The notes below the pieces were generated by a model that searched no databases, was not told where the DNA came from, and worked only from the letters and a program-made list of their open reading frames with translations. Positions 19,855 to 31,115 of a stretch of DNA of 64,000 nucleotides are shown here, in pieces. Source of the stretch: Ostrinia nubilalis (taxonomy: Eukaryota; Arthropoda; Insecta; Lepidoptera; Crambidae). The stretch lies in the NCBI RefSeq assembly GCF_963855985.1, contig NC_087118.1, positions 11,428,501 to 11,492,500 on the forward strand, in the 5' to 3' direction. The first letter of the stretch is position 1; each line of letters starts with the position of its first letter. Both the position numbers and the translations under genes were made by a program.

Positions 19855-20668
19855 ATAAGAAAGGTTCACCAACAGCTTATACACTAATACATATTAGATA
19901 ATTTTAAACTTATTCTAGAGTATCTTACTAAATGTAAAGCCACTTACTGGCGAACACAACTTGCGTTTACATTAAGAAGACTTTAAAAATAAATCCCAAA
20001 ATATACCATAATTACTATTCTTTGGTTATAAAAAGATATAATATAATAAAATCTATGTAATGTTTTTTTTTTAAATTAGCTAAGCAATAAAAGTAGGTAT
20101 TAACATTGTACAATCATTAGCCATCCAATAATGTTTCTCGAAATTTACGTAATGACATGGAAAAGAGATCAATGTTTGTGGAGCGACTATATTTATTATA
20201 CAACCTAAGCACTCTCGGTCGGGACTGGTGAGTTTGCACCTAAGACAGTTCTTCGAAACGGAGTAAATGTGTCTATTGGGTGGCGTGGCAAGCGCAGAGG
20301 AACACGAAAACGAATTCTCTCCACAAGTTTCGAGCAACACAACTTATTGTTTAAAATCTTATATAAAATGATTAGGTCAGAAAGGTCCCTACGCTTATCC
20401 AGGCTATTCATACTAAAAAGATATAATCTATCCTCGTAGGCTAAGGCCCTCCTCGCAATACCCTTGACGAAAGCAAGATGTCTGGTAAACTTTTTTTGAA
20501 CTCTTTCTATCCGTAATGAGTGATTAGTGTAATGTGGTCTCCAGACAGTACTTGCATACTCCAAGGTGGATCGAACGAGTGAGTTATAGAGGAGAATTTT
20601 GGTTGAGATTCCAAACTCTTTGCTGTTTCTTATTAAAAACCCTAGTGCCTTTGATGACTTTTTAATAA
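19820..20668 (-). pseudogene. 3' end and RT thumb region of the large antisense LINE (L2)
   Basis: Minus strand, 20668-20205 encodes KKSSKALGFLIRNSKEFG, YNSLVRSTLEYASTVWRPH and MNSLDKRRDLSDLIILYKILN, the usual region after the RT fingers/palm in Jockey-related LINEs. It resumes the frame broken at 21577 by the nested repeat. 20204-19820 is 3' UTR ending in an A/T tail ((TTTTA)-rich on the plus strand), inserted in the Gypsy integrase. Confidence 0.7.
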
Positions 20669-20965
20669 TAAAAAATAAAACCGACTCCAAAAAACCTACA
20701 CTAAAAAGTAGAAAAATAATTACTAATTACCTACTTATTTATTAGGACGAATTATTAATATTTATGTAGGTATACCATGATTGATACCTCTGGAGTCGGT
20801 GCCAAGATTATGAAACATGTAAAGTTTGCCTGCACCGACTCCAAAAGTATCAATCATGGTATACCTACATAAATATTAATAATTCGTCCTAATAAATAAG
20901 TAGGTAATTAGTAATTATTTTTCTACTTTTTAGTGTAGGTTTTTTGGAGTCGGTTTTATTTTTTT
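20669..20965. repeat. Fold-back: two 133-bp arms
   Basis: 20669-20801 and 20833-20965 are inverted copies differing by about two bases near the tip, separated by 31 nt. The outer ends read taaaaccgactccaaaaaac. It forms one end of the GAAGTCGGTT-type repeat that splits L2. Confidence 0.75.
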
Positions 20966-21070
20966 TTATAAAATTTAACTTATTTCTTGCTTTTTAGTTA
21001 TCTAATTATTACCTTGATGTTACCACTGTAGGTAGGCAGTACATTGAGACCATATTCTTAATGTATATTA

Positions 21071-21400
21071 TAAAAAAGTTCATCCCCAATTTTCCACCCT
21101 TGGGGGTGAAATATTTTCTTCAAATTCGCATGAAACCACCCTTTTGATAATACCTATTCAACAAAAAAATAATCGTTCAAATTGCTTCATAATCGGCGGA
21201 GATATTGCGTATAAAAAAGTTTATCCCCAATTTTCCACCCTTGGGGGTGAAATATTTTCTTCAAATTCGCATGAAACCACCCTTTTGATAATACCTATTC
21301 AACAAAAAAGTAATCGTTCTAATTGGTTTATAATCGGCGGAGATATTGCGTATAAAAAAGTTCATCCCCAATTTTCCACCCTTGGGGGTTGTTTTTTTTA
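21071..21400. repeat. 141-bp tandem repeat, about 2.3 units
   Basis: Period 141 measured from the three ccccaattttccaccct positions. The open frame across it simply repeats itself. Confidence 0.7.
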
Positions 21401-21576
21401 TTATTAAATTTAAATGGGACCACCCTTGAGGTATTACCTATACGCTGAAAAAAGATTTGTTCAAATCGGTTCATAATTGGCGGAGTTATCGCGTAACAAA
21501 CATAGAAAAAAAAAAAAAAAAAAAAAAAAAAACATACGGGTCGAATTGAGAACCTCCTCCTTTTTTTGAAGTCGGT

Positions 21577-23562
21577 TGATTATTTATATGAGGAACAAAA
21601 GTGAACTTACTGTCCATTAGAACACCTAGGTCTCTTACCACCTTTAACTCTTGCAAATCAATCCCATTAATAGAGTATTTGGTTGGAATGATATTATTTT
21701 TTCGTGTTAATTTCATAAGCGAACATTTTTTTACATTGAGATCCATTCCATTAATGTTACACCATTTCTTAAGGGAATCGAGGTCCTCTTGGAGCATAAC
21801 CGCATCATCCAATGAGTCAACAACTTTAGAAAGTTTGAGGTCATCAGCGAATAAGTATGGGATAGAGTAGCAAATGCAGGATGGCAAATCGTTGACAAAC
21901 ATGTTGAACAAAACAGGGCCCAAGTGCGATCCCTGTGGGACACCGGACGTAATATAATGAGTGCTAGACGTGAAACCATTGACAACTACGTAAAATTGTC
22001 GTTCCTTAAGGTACGAGTCCAACCAGCCCAACATAGATCCAAAAAAGCCATAAGAAGAAAGCTTTTCGATCAAAAGTTTGTGTGGCACCCGATCAAAAGC
22101 CTTACTGAAGTCCGTGTACACCACATCTATTTATTTGCTAGCGTCAATGGACTCTACAAGATCCTCAGCAAAGCTCATTAAGTTGGTACATGTTGACCTA
22201 CCCTTCAGGAAACCATGCTGACTATCACATACAAATACAGAAAAGTATTGTTGTAGATATGGACAGACTAAGCTCTCAAAAACCTTTCCTAAGGTTGGAA
22301 GAATGGATATAGGTCTATAATTTTGAACCAAATTATTACTATCGGATTTAAAGACAGGAACAACTTTAGCCAACTTCCAGGCTCTAGGAAAAACACCTGT
22401 ATCTAAAGATTTGTTAAAGATCCAACTCAATGGTTCAACCAAGCTAGACGCACAATTTCTTATAAATATTGGAGGTAAGCCATCGGCTCCCGCTCCTTTG
22501 CTGACGTCTAAGCACTTAAGCTTATCCTCTATTTTGGTACAATTAAGGCTTAAATGAGAGAAACAATCACTGGTATATGGAATCGTAAAATTTATGGACA
22601 GTCTACAATCAAGACCTGTGTTAGGAGAGTCGTACACCGATGCGAAATGATTAGCAAACAGATTACAAACGATGCCGTTAGACAAGGAAGAAGGATAGTT
22701 ACTAGTACCGCCACGTTTTGTTTTTACAAAATTCCAAAAATATTTAGGGTTAGTTTTGATACTACGCTCAACATTGCCCAGGTAAGATCTATAACAGGCC
22801 TTGATCAGTAAGTTACACCGCTCAGATAACAGACGATATGAAATTTGGTCAAGGGGATTCCGGTATTGTTTGTATTTTCTCCTGTATTTTTCCTTCTCCC
22901 GCAGTCTACCTACTAAATCTGAGCTGAACCATTGAGGGAACCTTCTATGTCGGGGTCCATACAGGAGAACATACTTTGTTATTGTCTCGGCAATGATCCT
23001 ATAGAAAGTATCTGTCATTGTATTTACATCAGCCTCGTCCAGAAATAAGCTATTCCAGTCAATTTGCGATAGGTGCTTATTTATATCATTATAGTTAGCT
23101 TTGTAAAAGTTATGTTTTTGGGTGATATTTGATTTTAGATAACTCTCACCTTCCACAGGGATATCTATTGTAATTGGTGGATGCAAGGGGTCCACAGGAG
23201 TGCTCAGAATATCACTTGCACTGGTAACAATGCAAGTAGACATGTCAGTAAATACAAGATCGAGTAACCTATTCATGGAATTACTTATGAAATTTAATTG
23301 AGTTAGGTTATTTACTGTCCAAAAGTCCATAAAATATTGTTTTAGGGGAGACAGTTGTGAGTTCATCCATGTCACCACGAGCCCAACTAATATCACCTAA
23401 ATTAAAATCGCCTATCATACACAAATGAGAGTTGTTTTCCTCGAATACATTGTTACAGTTCTTTACAAAATGATCAAGTGAAGACCTTAACACTGGCGCG
23501 ATGGCGGTGGGAGATAAACTGCACAGAACGTAATTGTTATTAAAGGTTTAGTGTTTGGAATG
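21577..23562 (-). pseudogene. L2 LINE: end of endonuclease and most of the reverse transcriptase
   Basis: Starts just inside the target duplication of the hAT-like insertion with the AP-endonuclease C-part (LCMIGDFNLGDISW, the GDFN motif). Then come FPQWFSSDLVGRLREKEKYRRKYK, KGAGADGLPPIFIRNC, VVPVFKSDSNNLVQNYRPISILPTLGKVFESL and HGFLKGRSTCTNL. A single TAA at 22129-22131 interrupts before VYTDFSKAFDRVPHKLL. GVPQGSHLGPVLFNMFVNDLP and the catalytic LFADDLKL follow. Similarity stops at 21577 where the GAAGTCGGTT element begins. Only one nonsense codon over about 660 residues suggests modest age. Confidence 0.8.
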
Positions 23563-23898
23563 GTAACCATCATAGCTGGGCATTAACTCGTTAATCCGTT
23601 AATCGTTAATTAACGAAGTTAACATTTCTATTAACGGATTAACTTTTAAGTTAACTTTAAAAATTGTTAACGGACTCGTTAACTTCCGTTAAAGTATCCT
23701 AAGTCCGTTAATTGTTAATCCAGTACCTACTATTTATCAAAAAGATACAGCAGGCACGCTGAAAAACGCGTTCTGACAAGTACGTTCGGGCTTCCAGAAC
23801 TTCCAGAACCCAAAGCAACAGTTTTTGTAATCAGATCACTAACGCAACGATATATTAAAATGCATTTTTTTATTTATTTACAACTGAATTTAAGACCA

Positions 23899-24038
23899 GA
23901 GGTGGAATTGTGTAAAGCAATCGTTATAATTTGACAGTTCATAACGTACGATTATTCTGTCAAACGCTTTGTATAACTGACTTTATCGTACGTTATGAAC
24001 TGTCAAATGATTACGATTGCTTTACACAATTCCACCTC
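23899..24038. mobile_element. 140-bp hairpin MITE
   Basis: GAGGTGGAATTGTGTAAAGC at the left end and GCTTTACACAATTCCACCTC at the right. Arms of about 54 bp continue through tgacagttcataacgtacgat with very few mismatches. Confidence 0.65.
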
Positions 24039-26320
24039 AGTTCTCAACCGATTAAGCTGTATGGTATACTTATGTAAGTAGGTACGATGACAATGCAATG
24101 TTATTGTTGACGATGGCCACCTAGAGTAGGTACAAGTTAGCTAGATTTAAATATTATTAATTAAAATGGATACTTATGAAACTAATTTGCTATCTTATTA
24201 GATTTGCCTTTCATTTGTATGAATATGTAACTGATGGTGCCTGAATGTAGGCTATCCTGTATAGCCTAGTCCTTCTAAACTAGCTACATTCCGTTTAATG
24301 GGGGCATCTTCTCAAAATTGTTTCGTATTAGTTATGGCACTAACGCTTTTGCTAATAGTATCATTTATTTTGTAATTTTTCTATACATAGAAGAGCGGAG
24401 CTTCCTAACACAAGCAAAACTGGTTGCTTAATGGGAAGCCCCAAATACTTGTAATGAAAAATGTGTAAAAGTTACCGAAATAAACTTTATTATTTATTAT
24501 TATTATTATTATCTATACGGTACACTGAACAAGTTCACCAAATTTTCAGTAGGTATGTGTTTTATAATGATTTTACAAAGTTACATTTTCTGGCAAAAAT
24601 AAAAATTCATTGCGTCTTACATAATGGAACATGCTGTATTTTTTACTTACACAACAAAGCTGTAGTGTATTTTATTCTGCACAGGAACACGAGACACAAC
24701 ACACAACGATCACTATCACTGCACACTTTTTTGTTGTTTACACTCACGTCATAACAACTCACAGGCCTCACAGCAGTCGTCACAGCTGATAGCCGATTAG
24801 CTGATCAACTGATTGGGCGAGCTATCACTTCAATGTTGCAGGCCTACTCTCATATCGTTGTCTATCCTTATTATCTTATGTTGATCACAGTAAAATGGAT
24901 TCACGATACCATCGAAAAATCAACCAGCAAAGGCCATGATTTTTAAGGCGCGTCTTAGTAAATTTATTTGCATTTGTGCACCTGTGCGTCATAGTTCACT
25001 TCACGAGCACTACAAAACGCACCTTCACACAAGAAAGCTAGTCAAAAACTGAATTAAATCAAAGCGCACGCGCCGACAAATGCCGACAAGCCGCACGCCT
25101 TGACACAAAGACGCCGACGCCGCCAAAGCAAGAGCCGAAAAGTTGGCATAGGCGTACAGTCGACAAAAAATAAACTTATTTATTTATTATTTTATCTGCT
25201 TGCTTTCGATTTCAATTGATTCGAATCTAAATTGTGGTGTTGAGTATTTCATGGTAAAATATCCTATAACAGATAATAATTAAAAATTAATCAAACTTAT
25301 AGTTTTGTGAAGGTAATTCAATGGCCTAGTCAATTTATGTAGAAACATTAAATTAGACTATTGAAGCAAATAAAACTCTTCAATTTGTTTGTATTGATAT
25401 TCCAATTATCCTAAATCAAAGTCCATTCTTAAATTAATCGTTAATGTCATCATTTCTATTACAATAGAAAAGTAGATGAGGTAGGTAGGTACCTAATTAG
25501 TTAAATAAAATTTCCGAATCATTTCCGTTCCAACTTGGTATTTATTTATGACCTATCTTATGTACCTATGATTTAACAATAAACACAATTTTAATTTGAA
25601 TAGTAAAAAAAAGTTTGTTGCATTTCTTAATTTTATTTTGGTGACTGTACATTGCGCTAGCCGGCGGCCGGCGGCACGTGTCTAATGGCGGCGACAAGTT
25701 CGTTTGCTGCGCCGGCTAGTGTTGTACGATACGACACTCAAGTCTTGGAATCTTACTTATTATAAGTTTGAAGAAAATAAAATAGTAATGAATAAGGACT
25801 GTGTGTTTATTATTTTATTGGACCGTTTTAACTTTTTGATTAAGAAAATCGTCAGTCTTTAGATGGATACTTCTGATTCGATTATTTGCGTTTAATGCAA
25901 TTTGATTGATATTACATTTGTATTGTGCGATTTATTTTATTTTCAATCAGGATATAACATACGGATGATGATATGAAATCACTCATTATTGCCTATTAGT
26001 ATACACCAACTCAAGTTCATGTCATGATTCAGTCTAGCTCAAAGAACTTAAAATACTCGAAAGGACTCGGAAGGCTCAATGATTCATGTGAAGTCTTAAA
26101 AATAAACTCAAGTCTCGAAACAAAGACTTTTAAGACTCGAGGTTCTTACTTACAACACTAGCGCGGTCAACTTTTTTGCTTCGTTTCGTTGCTACGTTTG
26201 AAATAAAAGATTTTTGCAAGCGCAGAGGTATTTTAACGAATTTTTGAATAAACATCATTCCATTAAGGCCACTAAATAAGTACCTACTTACCTACATAAG
26301 ATTTTTTTTATGTTACCAAA
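24039..26320. other. Interior of the hAT-like insertion, no gene
   Basis: A retroposon 3' end with an AATAAA-like ataaactttattatt and a (TTA)n tail lies at about 24385-24512. GC-rich patches at 25070-25170 and 25650-25730 are non-coding. Nothing else is supported. Confidence 0.35.
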
Positions 26321-26328
26321 ATAAATAA

Positions 26329-26399
<71 letters not shown>

Positions 26400-26400
26400 A
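26321..26400. repeat. (TAAA)n microsatellite
   Basis: About 20 units of taaa; it is the tail of the inverted SINE that follows. Confidence 0.85.
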
Positions 26401-26655
26401 TCTTTGGACAATTTCACACAGCGCCAGCTAGCCCCAAAGTAAGCAACTTAATGCTTGTGTTATGGGTGCTAGCTTAACGGATATACTACTTATATACTTT
26501 TTTTTTTAAAATACATAAATATTATACATAGTCACACCCAGACCCGTCACAGAAATTAAAATTCATCATTTCAATTTCTGCCCGGCCGGGAATCGAACCC
26601 GGGACCTCTCGGCATAGTAGTCCGTTCTGAACCACTACACCAAACGGCCGACAAA
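26401..26655 (-). mobile_element. tRNA-derived SINE, copy 2
   Basis: Reverse complement carries the same head and body as 5257-5525, with B box GGTTCGATTCC (written ggaatcgaacc at about 26589-26599) and the (TAAA)n tail on the left. Confidence 0.8.
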
Positions 26656-26898
26656 TAAATTTTAATTTTCTCTTTAATTTAATCCTTAAATAACTAGTAA
26701 ACTTACGTAGCTTGGGATCTATTAACTAAATATGTATGAATGTTTAATAACCTATGAGTATATTTACATCGTAATAATAATAATGTACTGTTATTGACCA
26801 TTATGTCGAACTTACACTGTGTGTATGTGTTTTTGGATCATTAAATAATAAGAAGCGAATTTGGGTGCGCGCGTAGGTAATATTATTATCGCGCGCCT

Positions 26899-26978
26899 AG
26901 AACATTCCAAGCTAGCCGTTAGCAATGCGGCCCGCTGATTGGCCGGAGGCCTCTATCCTTTTATGGTCAGAAGCTTCT
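26899..26978. promoter_or_regulatory. Two heat-shock-element-like sites in a GC-rich promoter-like patch
   Basis: AGAACATTCC (26899-26908) and AGAAGCTTCT (26969-26978) are both perfect nGAAnnTTCn inverted pairs, the two-module core bound by heat shock factor. They flank a GC-rich stretch with a weak TATA-like ccttttatgg (26958). The GC-rich segment downstream (26980-27080) looks like an untranslated leader but leads to no coding frame, because a repeat starts at 27085. Confidence 0.35.
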
Positions 26979-27376
26979 AGCGGCTCACCGCGCCGCACAC
27001 GCGGCCGAGAGCCGCCAGTCGTCTCGTCGTCGAACTCTCGTAATCTGCGAACGTACTTGTGCGCACACCCGGACGCGCCGCATTTTCAACCGACTTAAAA
27101 AAAAAAGGAGGAGGTTCTCAATTCGACCCGTATTGTTTTTTTTTTTTCTATGTTTGTTACGCGATAACTCCGCCAATTATGAACCGATTTGAACAAATCT
27201 TTTTTCGGCGTATAGGTACCTAATACCTCAAGGGTGGTCCCATTTAAATTTAATAATAGAAAAAACAACCCCCAAGGGTGGAAAATTGGGGACGAACTTT
27301 TTTATACGCAATATCTCCGCCGATTATAAATCAATTTGAACGATTTTTTTTTGTTGAATAGGTATTATCAAAAGGG

Positions 27377-27953
27377 CAATGATATTATATAAAAACAAAA
27401 GCAGATATGTTATAACCGCTCGCGCTGTGAATACTCAAATACGTCCCAATTGGGACGTCTTGTGTTTAGTCTTCGTGTGGCCTGCGTCGTGCGCAATCGC
27501 GTGCCTGCGTACCACACCGTAAGTTCCTGTGTTCTTACCAAAATAAATAAAAAATGCCATCGTGTGTGTTTCGAAAGTGTAGCAATTATGACTCTAAAGT
27601 AATCAAAATACAAGGGATCTCTTACCACATTATGATTATGCAAAATTATTTGGTATTTATATTTTCAATTATTTATGCAAACAATCAAGACGCCATGCGC
27701 CATGTTCAAGTTAAGAAAGAGAAAGCGATCTTGTTTTGACGTTAGAGCGATAAGGATGCGTGCGCTGCGGACTAGATTAGTTAGTGCAGAATCGTTAAAA
27801 CTATAGCTATCTCTTTCATTTGCGTGCTATTTCGTATCTTTTGTTTCACTTATCAGTTACATTTTTCAATGTGTGCAATTTGGAATAGCTCGGCACGGAT
27901 TTAAATCGTAATTTCTATGAACGTAACATATCTATAGTTCTGTAATATCATTG
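27377..27953 (+). mobile_element. 577-bp P-element-like transposon carrying a THAP start
   Basis: Terminal inverted repeats CAATGATATTA/TAATATCATTG (11 bp), with subterminal inverted AGATATGTTA (27402-27411) and TAACATATCT (27924-27933). The flanking 8-bp direct repeat is CAAAAGGG (27369-27376 and 27954-27961). Internally there is an 18-bp palindrome ACGTCCCAATTGGGACGT (27441-27458) and then a short ORF that begins like a THAP domain. THAP plus 8-bp duplications plus subterminal inverted repeats is the P-superfamily pattern. The size indicates an internally deleted, non-autonomous copy. Confidence 0.65.
27554..27628 (+). pseudogene. First 25 codons of a THAP zinc-finger domain
   Basis: Reads MPSCVFRKCSNYDSK... 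ending GISYH. Met-Pro, the Cys-x4-Cys pair and the downstream His/aromatic position match the N-terminus of THAP domains, which in P-type transposases bind the element's DNA. The expected FP motif, the Trp and the C-terminal Cys/His are missing because the frame leaves the homology after residue 25. An internal deletion is the likely cause. It is preceded by an AT-rich leader (aaaataaataaaaa). Confidence 0.6.
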
Positions 27954-28205
27954 CAAAAGGGTGGTTTCATGTGAATTTGAAGAAAATATTTCACCCCCAA
28001 GGGTGGAAAATTGGGGATGAACTTTTTTATACGGAATATCTCCGCATTTTTTAATTTTTAGTTTTTTTTTGTGTTCACGCATTTGAAGTCGGTTTTATTT
28101 TTTTAAAAAGTTAATTATCAATATTCCTACCTAGACTTTTCATTTCATCTTATCACCTACGTTCACCCATCGACCTACATCGCCTACAGTTATGGTACCA
28201 TTGAA

Positions 28206-28420
28206 CTGGTCTGATGATGGAGTCAGGAGGCGGCCATAGAAACTCCTAGATGAAACGGCGGAATTGCATCGAATTTGGGTTCGTTGGATTTATCTTTTTG
28301 AGCACTTTAGTACTAGATGATGTCCAGGGTCCTGATGATGGAGAGGAGGTGGCCATAGGAATTCCTAAACGAAACGGAGGAAATTTATCGAGTTTGGGTT
28401 TGTTGGATTTGTCTTGTATA
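28206..28420 (+). repeat. Diverged ~121-bp tandem duplication
   Basis: ctgatgatggag...ggccatag...ttcgttggattt at about 28211 recurs at about 28332 with roughly 80% identity. The meaning is unknown. A lepidopteran-type ccggccaag...gtcggactc motif (28500-28530) follows. Confidence 0.5.
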
Positions 28421-28833
28421 ATAAAATTATAATTTAAAAAACTTTTTTAAAAACAAGCTTTTATTCTGAAATGCAGTTGTACTAAAACGAAAAAAAAAAC
28501 CGGCCAAGTAGGTACGTGTCGGACTCACGCACAAAGGGTTCCGTACCATTGATTAATATTTTTTTTTTAATTTAAGTTATTTGTATGAAAGATTACGCGG
28601 TAATAGGTAAGCGGTTTACGATTTACGAGGTAATAAAAAAAACTACTTACTAGATCTCGTTCAAAACAATTTTCGTTGGTAGTTTTTATAGTAATGTACA
28701 TCATATGTTTTTTTTAGATTTCTATTTTCTTAATTAAGAAGTTAAAAATCCACAATTTATATTATGCAAGGTTCAAACGATTTGGAAAGCTTGTAGCGCA
28801 AACATAAAAGAGGAATAAATTCTACAGAGGATA

Positions 28834-29050
28834 CAAAGTCAAAGTCAAAGTCAAAGTCAAAATTTCTTTATTTGTTTAGACTAATAAATAGTTCTTACAA
28901 ATCGTCATATGCTCTTAAGGAGCCTCTACATGTCTCATAATCTTTTTACCCTACCAGCGCTTCGAAACCAATATTGGCAAGTGCTGAGAAGAAGCGCCGC
29001 AACAAACTCAGTCACCACTGTCTGCCGGTTAATATAAATAAATAGAAATA
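28834..29050 (-). mobile_element. LINE 3'-end fragment with (TCAAAG)n tail
   Basis: The reverse strand carries the same 3' UTR as the LINE at 44987-45201 (ccctaccagcgcttcga, gcaagtgctgagaagaa). The tail is hexameric (caaagt) at 28834-28866. It is 5'-truncated. Confidence 0.65.
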
Positions 29051-29089
29051 GTAGTAGTAGGTACATTCGATTCAGGAGCAGTACGCCAA

Positions 29090-31115
29090 GCACGAATGAT
29101 CAAAGTAGTAGTAACGTAAACGTATCGTGTCTACTATACTATAACGCAGTAAAGCGTTAGTAGGCATCACGAAGCACTTTCGTCGTTGTGTAGTAAGTAC
29201 GATACAATTACGAGAGTGACGTCATCCTAACGTAAGTAGGGAATGAACTAATGAACGAATGATACGTTCGGAAATATATTAAAGTGGTCTTATTAACTAA
29301 AATTATTCAAATATAATATGATATTCTAGTGAAATTAGAGAAAACAATCAAGAAACAAAATTATGTTCCATATATTTGTAGTAAGGTAAGTAAATTTAAT
29401 TTTAATGTTGGTTGATAACATTTTTAATATATTCTTTTCCATATGTTTTAATTTCTGAACGGTCTACCAGATTGTCAAACACAGTTTGCTTTGGTAAGCA
29501 AATTCAAGTTATAGGAACTCTTTGAGTGTATTCTTTGTTTGAAGCTTAATTTTAATGTAAATTTTAATTTTGATGATGACTAGTAGAGTTCATGGAAAAG
29601 TACGTAGATTTGAGATAATGTGGTTTAATATGTGTGGGCTGTAATGGCGTGATATTTTTAGATGTTATTTTCTAGAAATGGTGACTTATCTAAACCTTCC
29701 GGAGGTCCAAGAAGACGCGGAAGGAATTAGCGGAAAAATTAAACAGTGATGGAACAGGCGACTCTCGATCGGTGGAGAAATAGCGCAAGGTATGCGATCT
29801 CGAGTGGTTTAATATTTCAAGTGTGCGACCTAACTCATTAAGACATTATTTATGGGCATTGCTTTTAAGCCAATGCCACATACTTATAATTTTTTGTTTA
29901 GTTTTAGCTTTAATGAAATGATTTGTTCTATTTCTGTTTGTGGTAAAGGTGTGGAGTGATTTAAAAGATAACACTAAAAGAAAGCTGGGTAAAATAAAAA
30001 GAGCTGCAAGTGGCACTGGTGGTGGACCGACCTTGAAAACAGGGTCATGCAAATAATTGGAGTGGAGGCAGCTACTGGCACGACGGTGGTGGAAGCTGGC
30101 TTTCAGCAGGTCTGCATTAATTTATTTCAGTGTATTGTAGTTTATTCATCAAAATGTCATTTTACTTTTACACAAGTCTGGCAAGGGATTGCCTTAGGGA
30201 AATCCTTAAGCGTGCAAATTTTATTCTAACACATTTTTAATAGATCTAAATATTAAGTTTATATTATTTACGCATAATATTATTACTTGACTATTACATG
30301 TAAACTTTTAAAAATAATACAGACATATTTATTAATTCATATTAATCAAGGTTTATAATTTAAATATTGTTGTAAATATTATTATAGTGTAAACCTTTTT
30401 CAGATTGAAGATAGTGGAAAAACGCCCAACACCCAGCTAGAAGAAATTATGATACCTGGGTATATAGAAGATAACCAATTATTTACTCTGGATACAACAG
30501 CTACAGGTAAATTTCATTCTTTTAGTAATTTTACATAGATAACAGACAAAATATTATGAAAAATATGGCAAATCGATGTTAAAATTAAATTAATTAAATC
30601 AAGTTGTTAATATGAAATTAAATTACATTACAGAAGCCGATCGGAACACCCCAAGCACCAGTAGCCAATCCACCGTGATGCCGCCCACCTTCAGAGTGAA
30701 GAGACCGGTGCTTCTCCACCTTCTAATTTATCCCGTAATTATTTAATTTAAGCTGTGTGTACAACATTAATTAACAAATAAAGCTACTACATAAATACTT
30801 ACAATAGTTTTATTTTCTAAGAAACAATGAAAATAGTCTTAAAATTACAGCTTTCCAGCCATAAAAGTATTTTTAGATTTAGATTACATGTGTAGCCTAT
30901 TAATCTCATCAACCAACACACTTTTTATCGTCTTCAGCCTCAAAAAACATATTTTTTTCTTCCGACGCAAGTTTTCACACTGAAAAATTTACCGTGACAA
31001 AACATTCGTAAACTTACGTTAGCCAGCTATCGCCACTTACTATTCTATACGTCAAAAAAAGGTTCGTGATCGCAAAGTTAGTATAAACATCATACGATAC
31101 GTTTACGGTACTATT
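29090..31115 (+). mobile_element. Transposon-like segment with a Myb/SANT-type gene and imperfect inverted ends
   Basis: The left end region (gtaacgtaaacgtatcgt, then cgatac, ctaacgtaagt) and the reverse complement of the right end region (gtaccgtaaacgtatcgt..., ctaacgtaagt) match imperfectly over about 130 bp. A third related end lies at about 34270-34370. The enclosed multi-exon gene is Myb/SANT-like. Harbinger-type transposons carry such a gene next to their transposase, but no transposase is seen here. Confidence 0.4.
29676..30746 (+). pseudogene. Spliced Myb/SANT-like (zeste-type) DNA-binding protein, decayed
   Basis: Four exons with proper splice sites: 29676-29789 (acceptor tttctag, donor AAG/gtatgc), 29949-30109 (gtaaag, CAG/gtctgc), 30404-30506 (ttttcag, CAG/gtaaat) and 30634-30746 (ttacag, TAA), then AATAAA at 30777. 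Exon 1 has NGDLSKPSGGPR and, one frame on, KELAEKLNSDGTGDSRSVEK. Exon 2 has VWSDLKDNTKRKLGKIKRAASGTGGGP and, one frame on, MQIIGVEAATGTTVVEAGFQQ. These are the conserved blocks of the Myb/SANT-like family. A Trp codon is TAG (29781-29783) and there are at least two frameshifts, so it is a pseudogene. The 5' end is not identified. Confidence 0.65.

Larger units (their letters stand above)
20669..21580 (-). mobile_element. GAAGTCGGTT/AACCGACT-ended repeat inserted in L2
   Basis: Lies between the two halves of the L2 RT. The right end reads cctcctttttttgaagtcggttg and the left end ataaaaccgactcc. The interior contains nearly three copies of a 141-bp unit (catccccaattttccaccct, at 21081, 21222 and 21363). 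A related element, opposite orientation, lies at 27085-28105. No transposase is visible. Confidence 0.6.
27085..28105 (+). mobile_element. AACCGACTT...GAAGTCGGTT repeat, split by a P-like element
   Basis: Left end tcaaccgactt with aaggaggaggttctcaattc and right end tttgaagtcggtttt. The interior shares the accccaattttccaccctt-type units (reverse complement) with 20669-21580. The interruption at 27377-27953 carries an 8-bp duplication. Confidence 0.6.

Noticed and set aside
27554..27739. A complete 61-codon THAP gene
   Set aside because: Only the first 25 codons resemble THAP; the distal Cys/His and core residues are absent, so it is a remnant.
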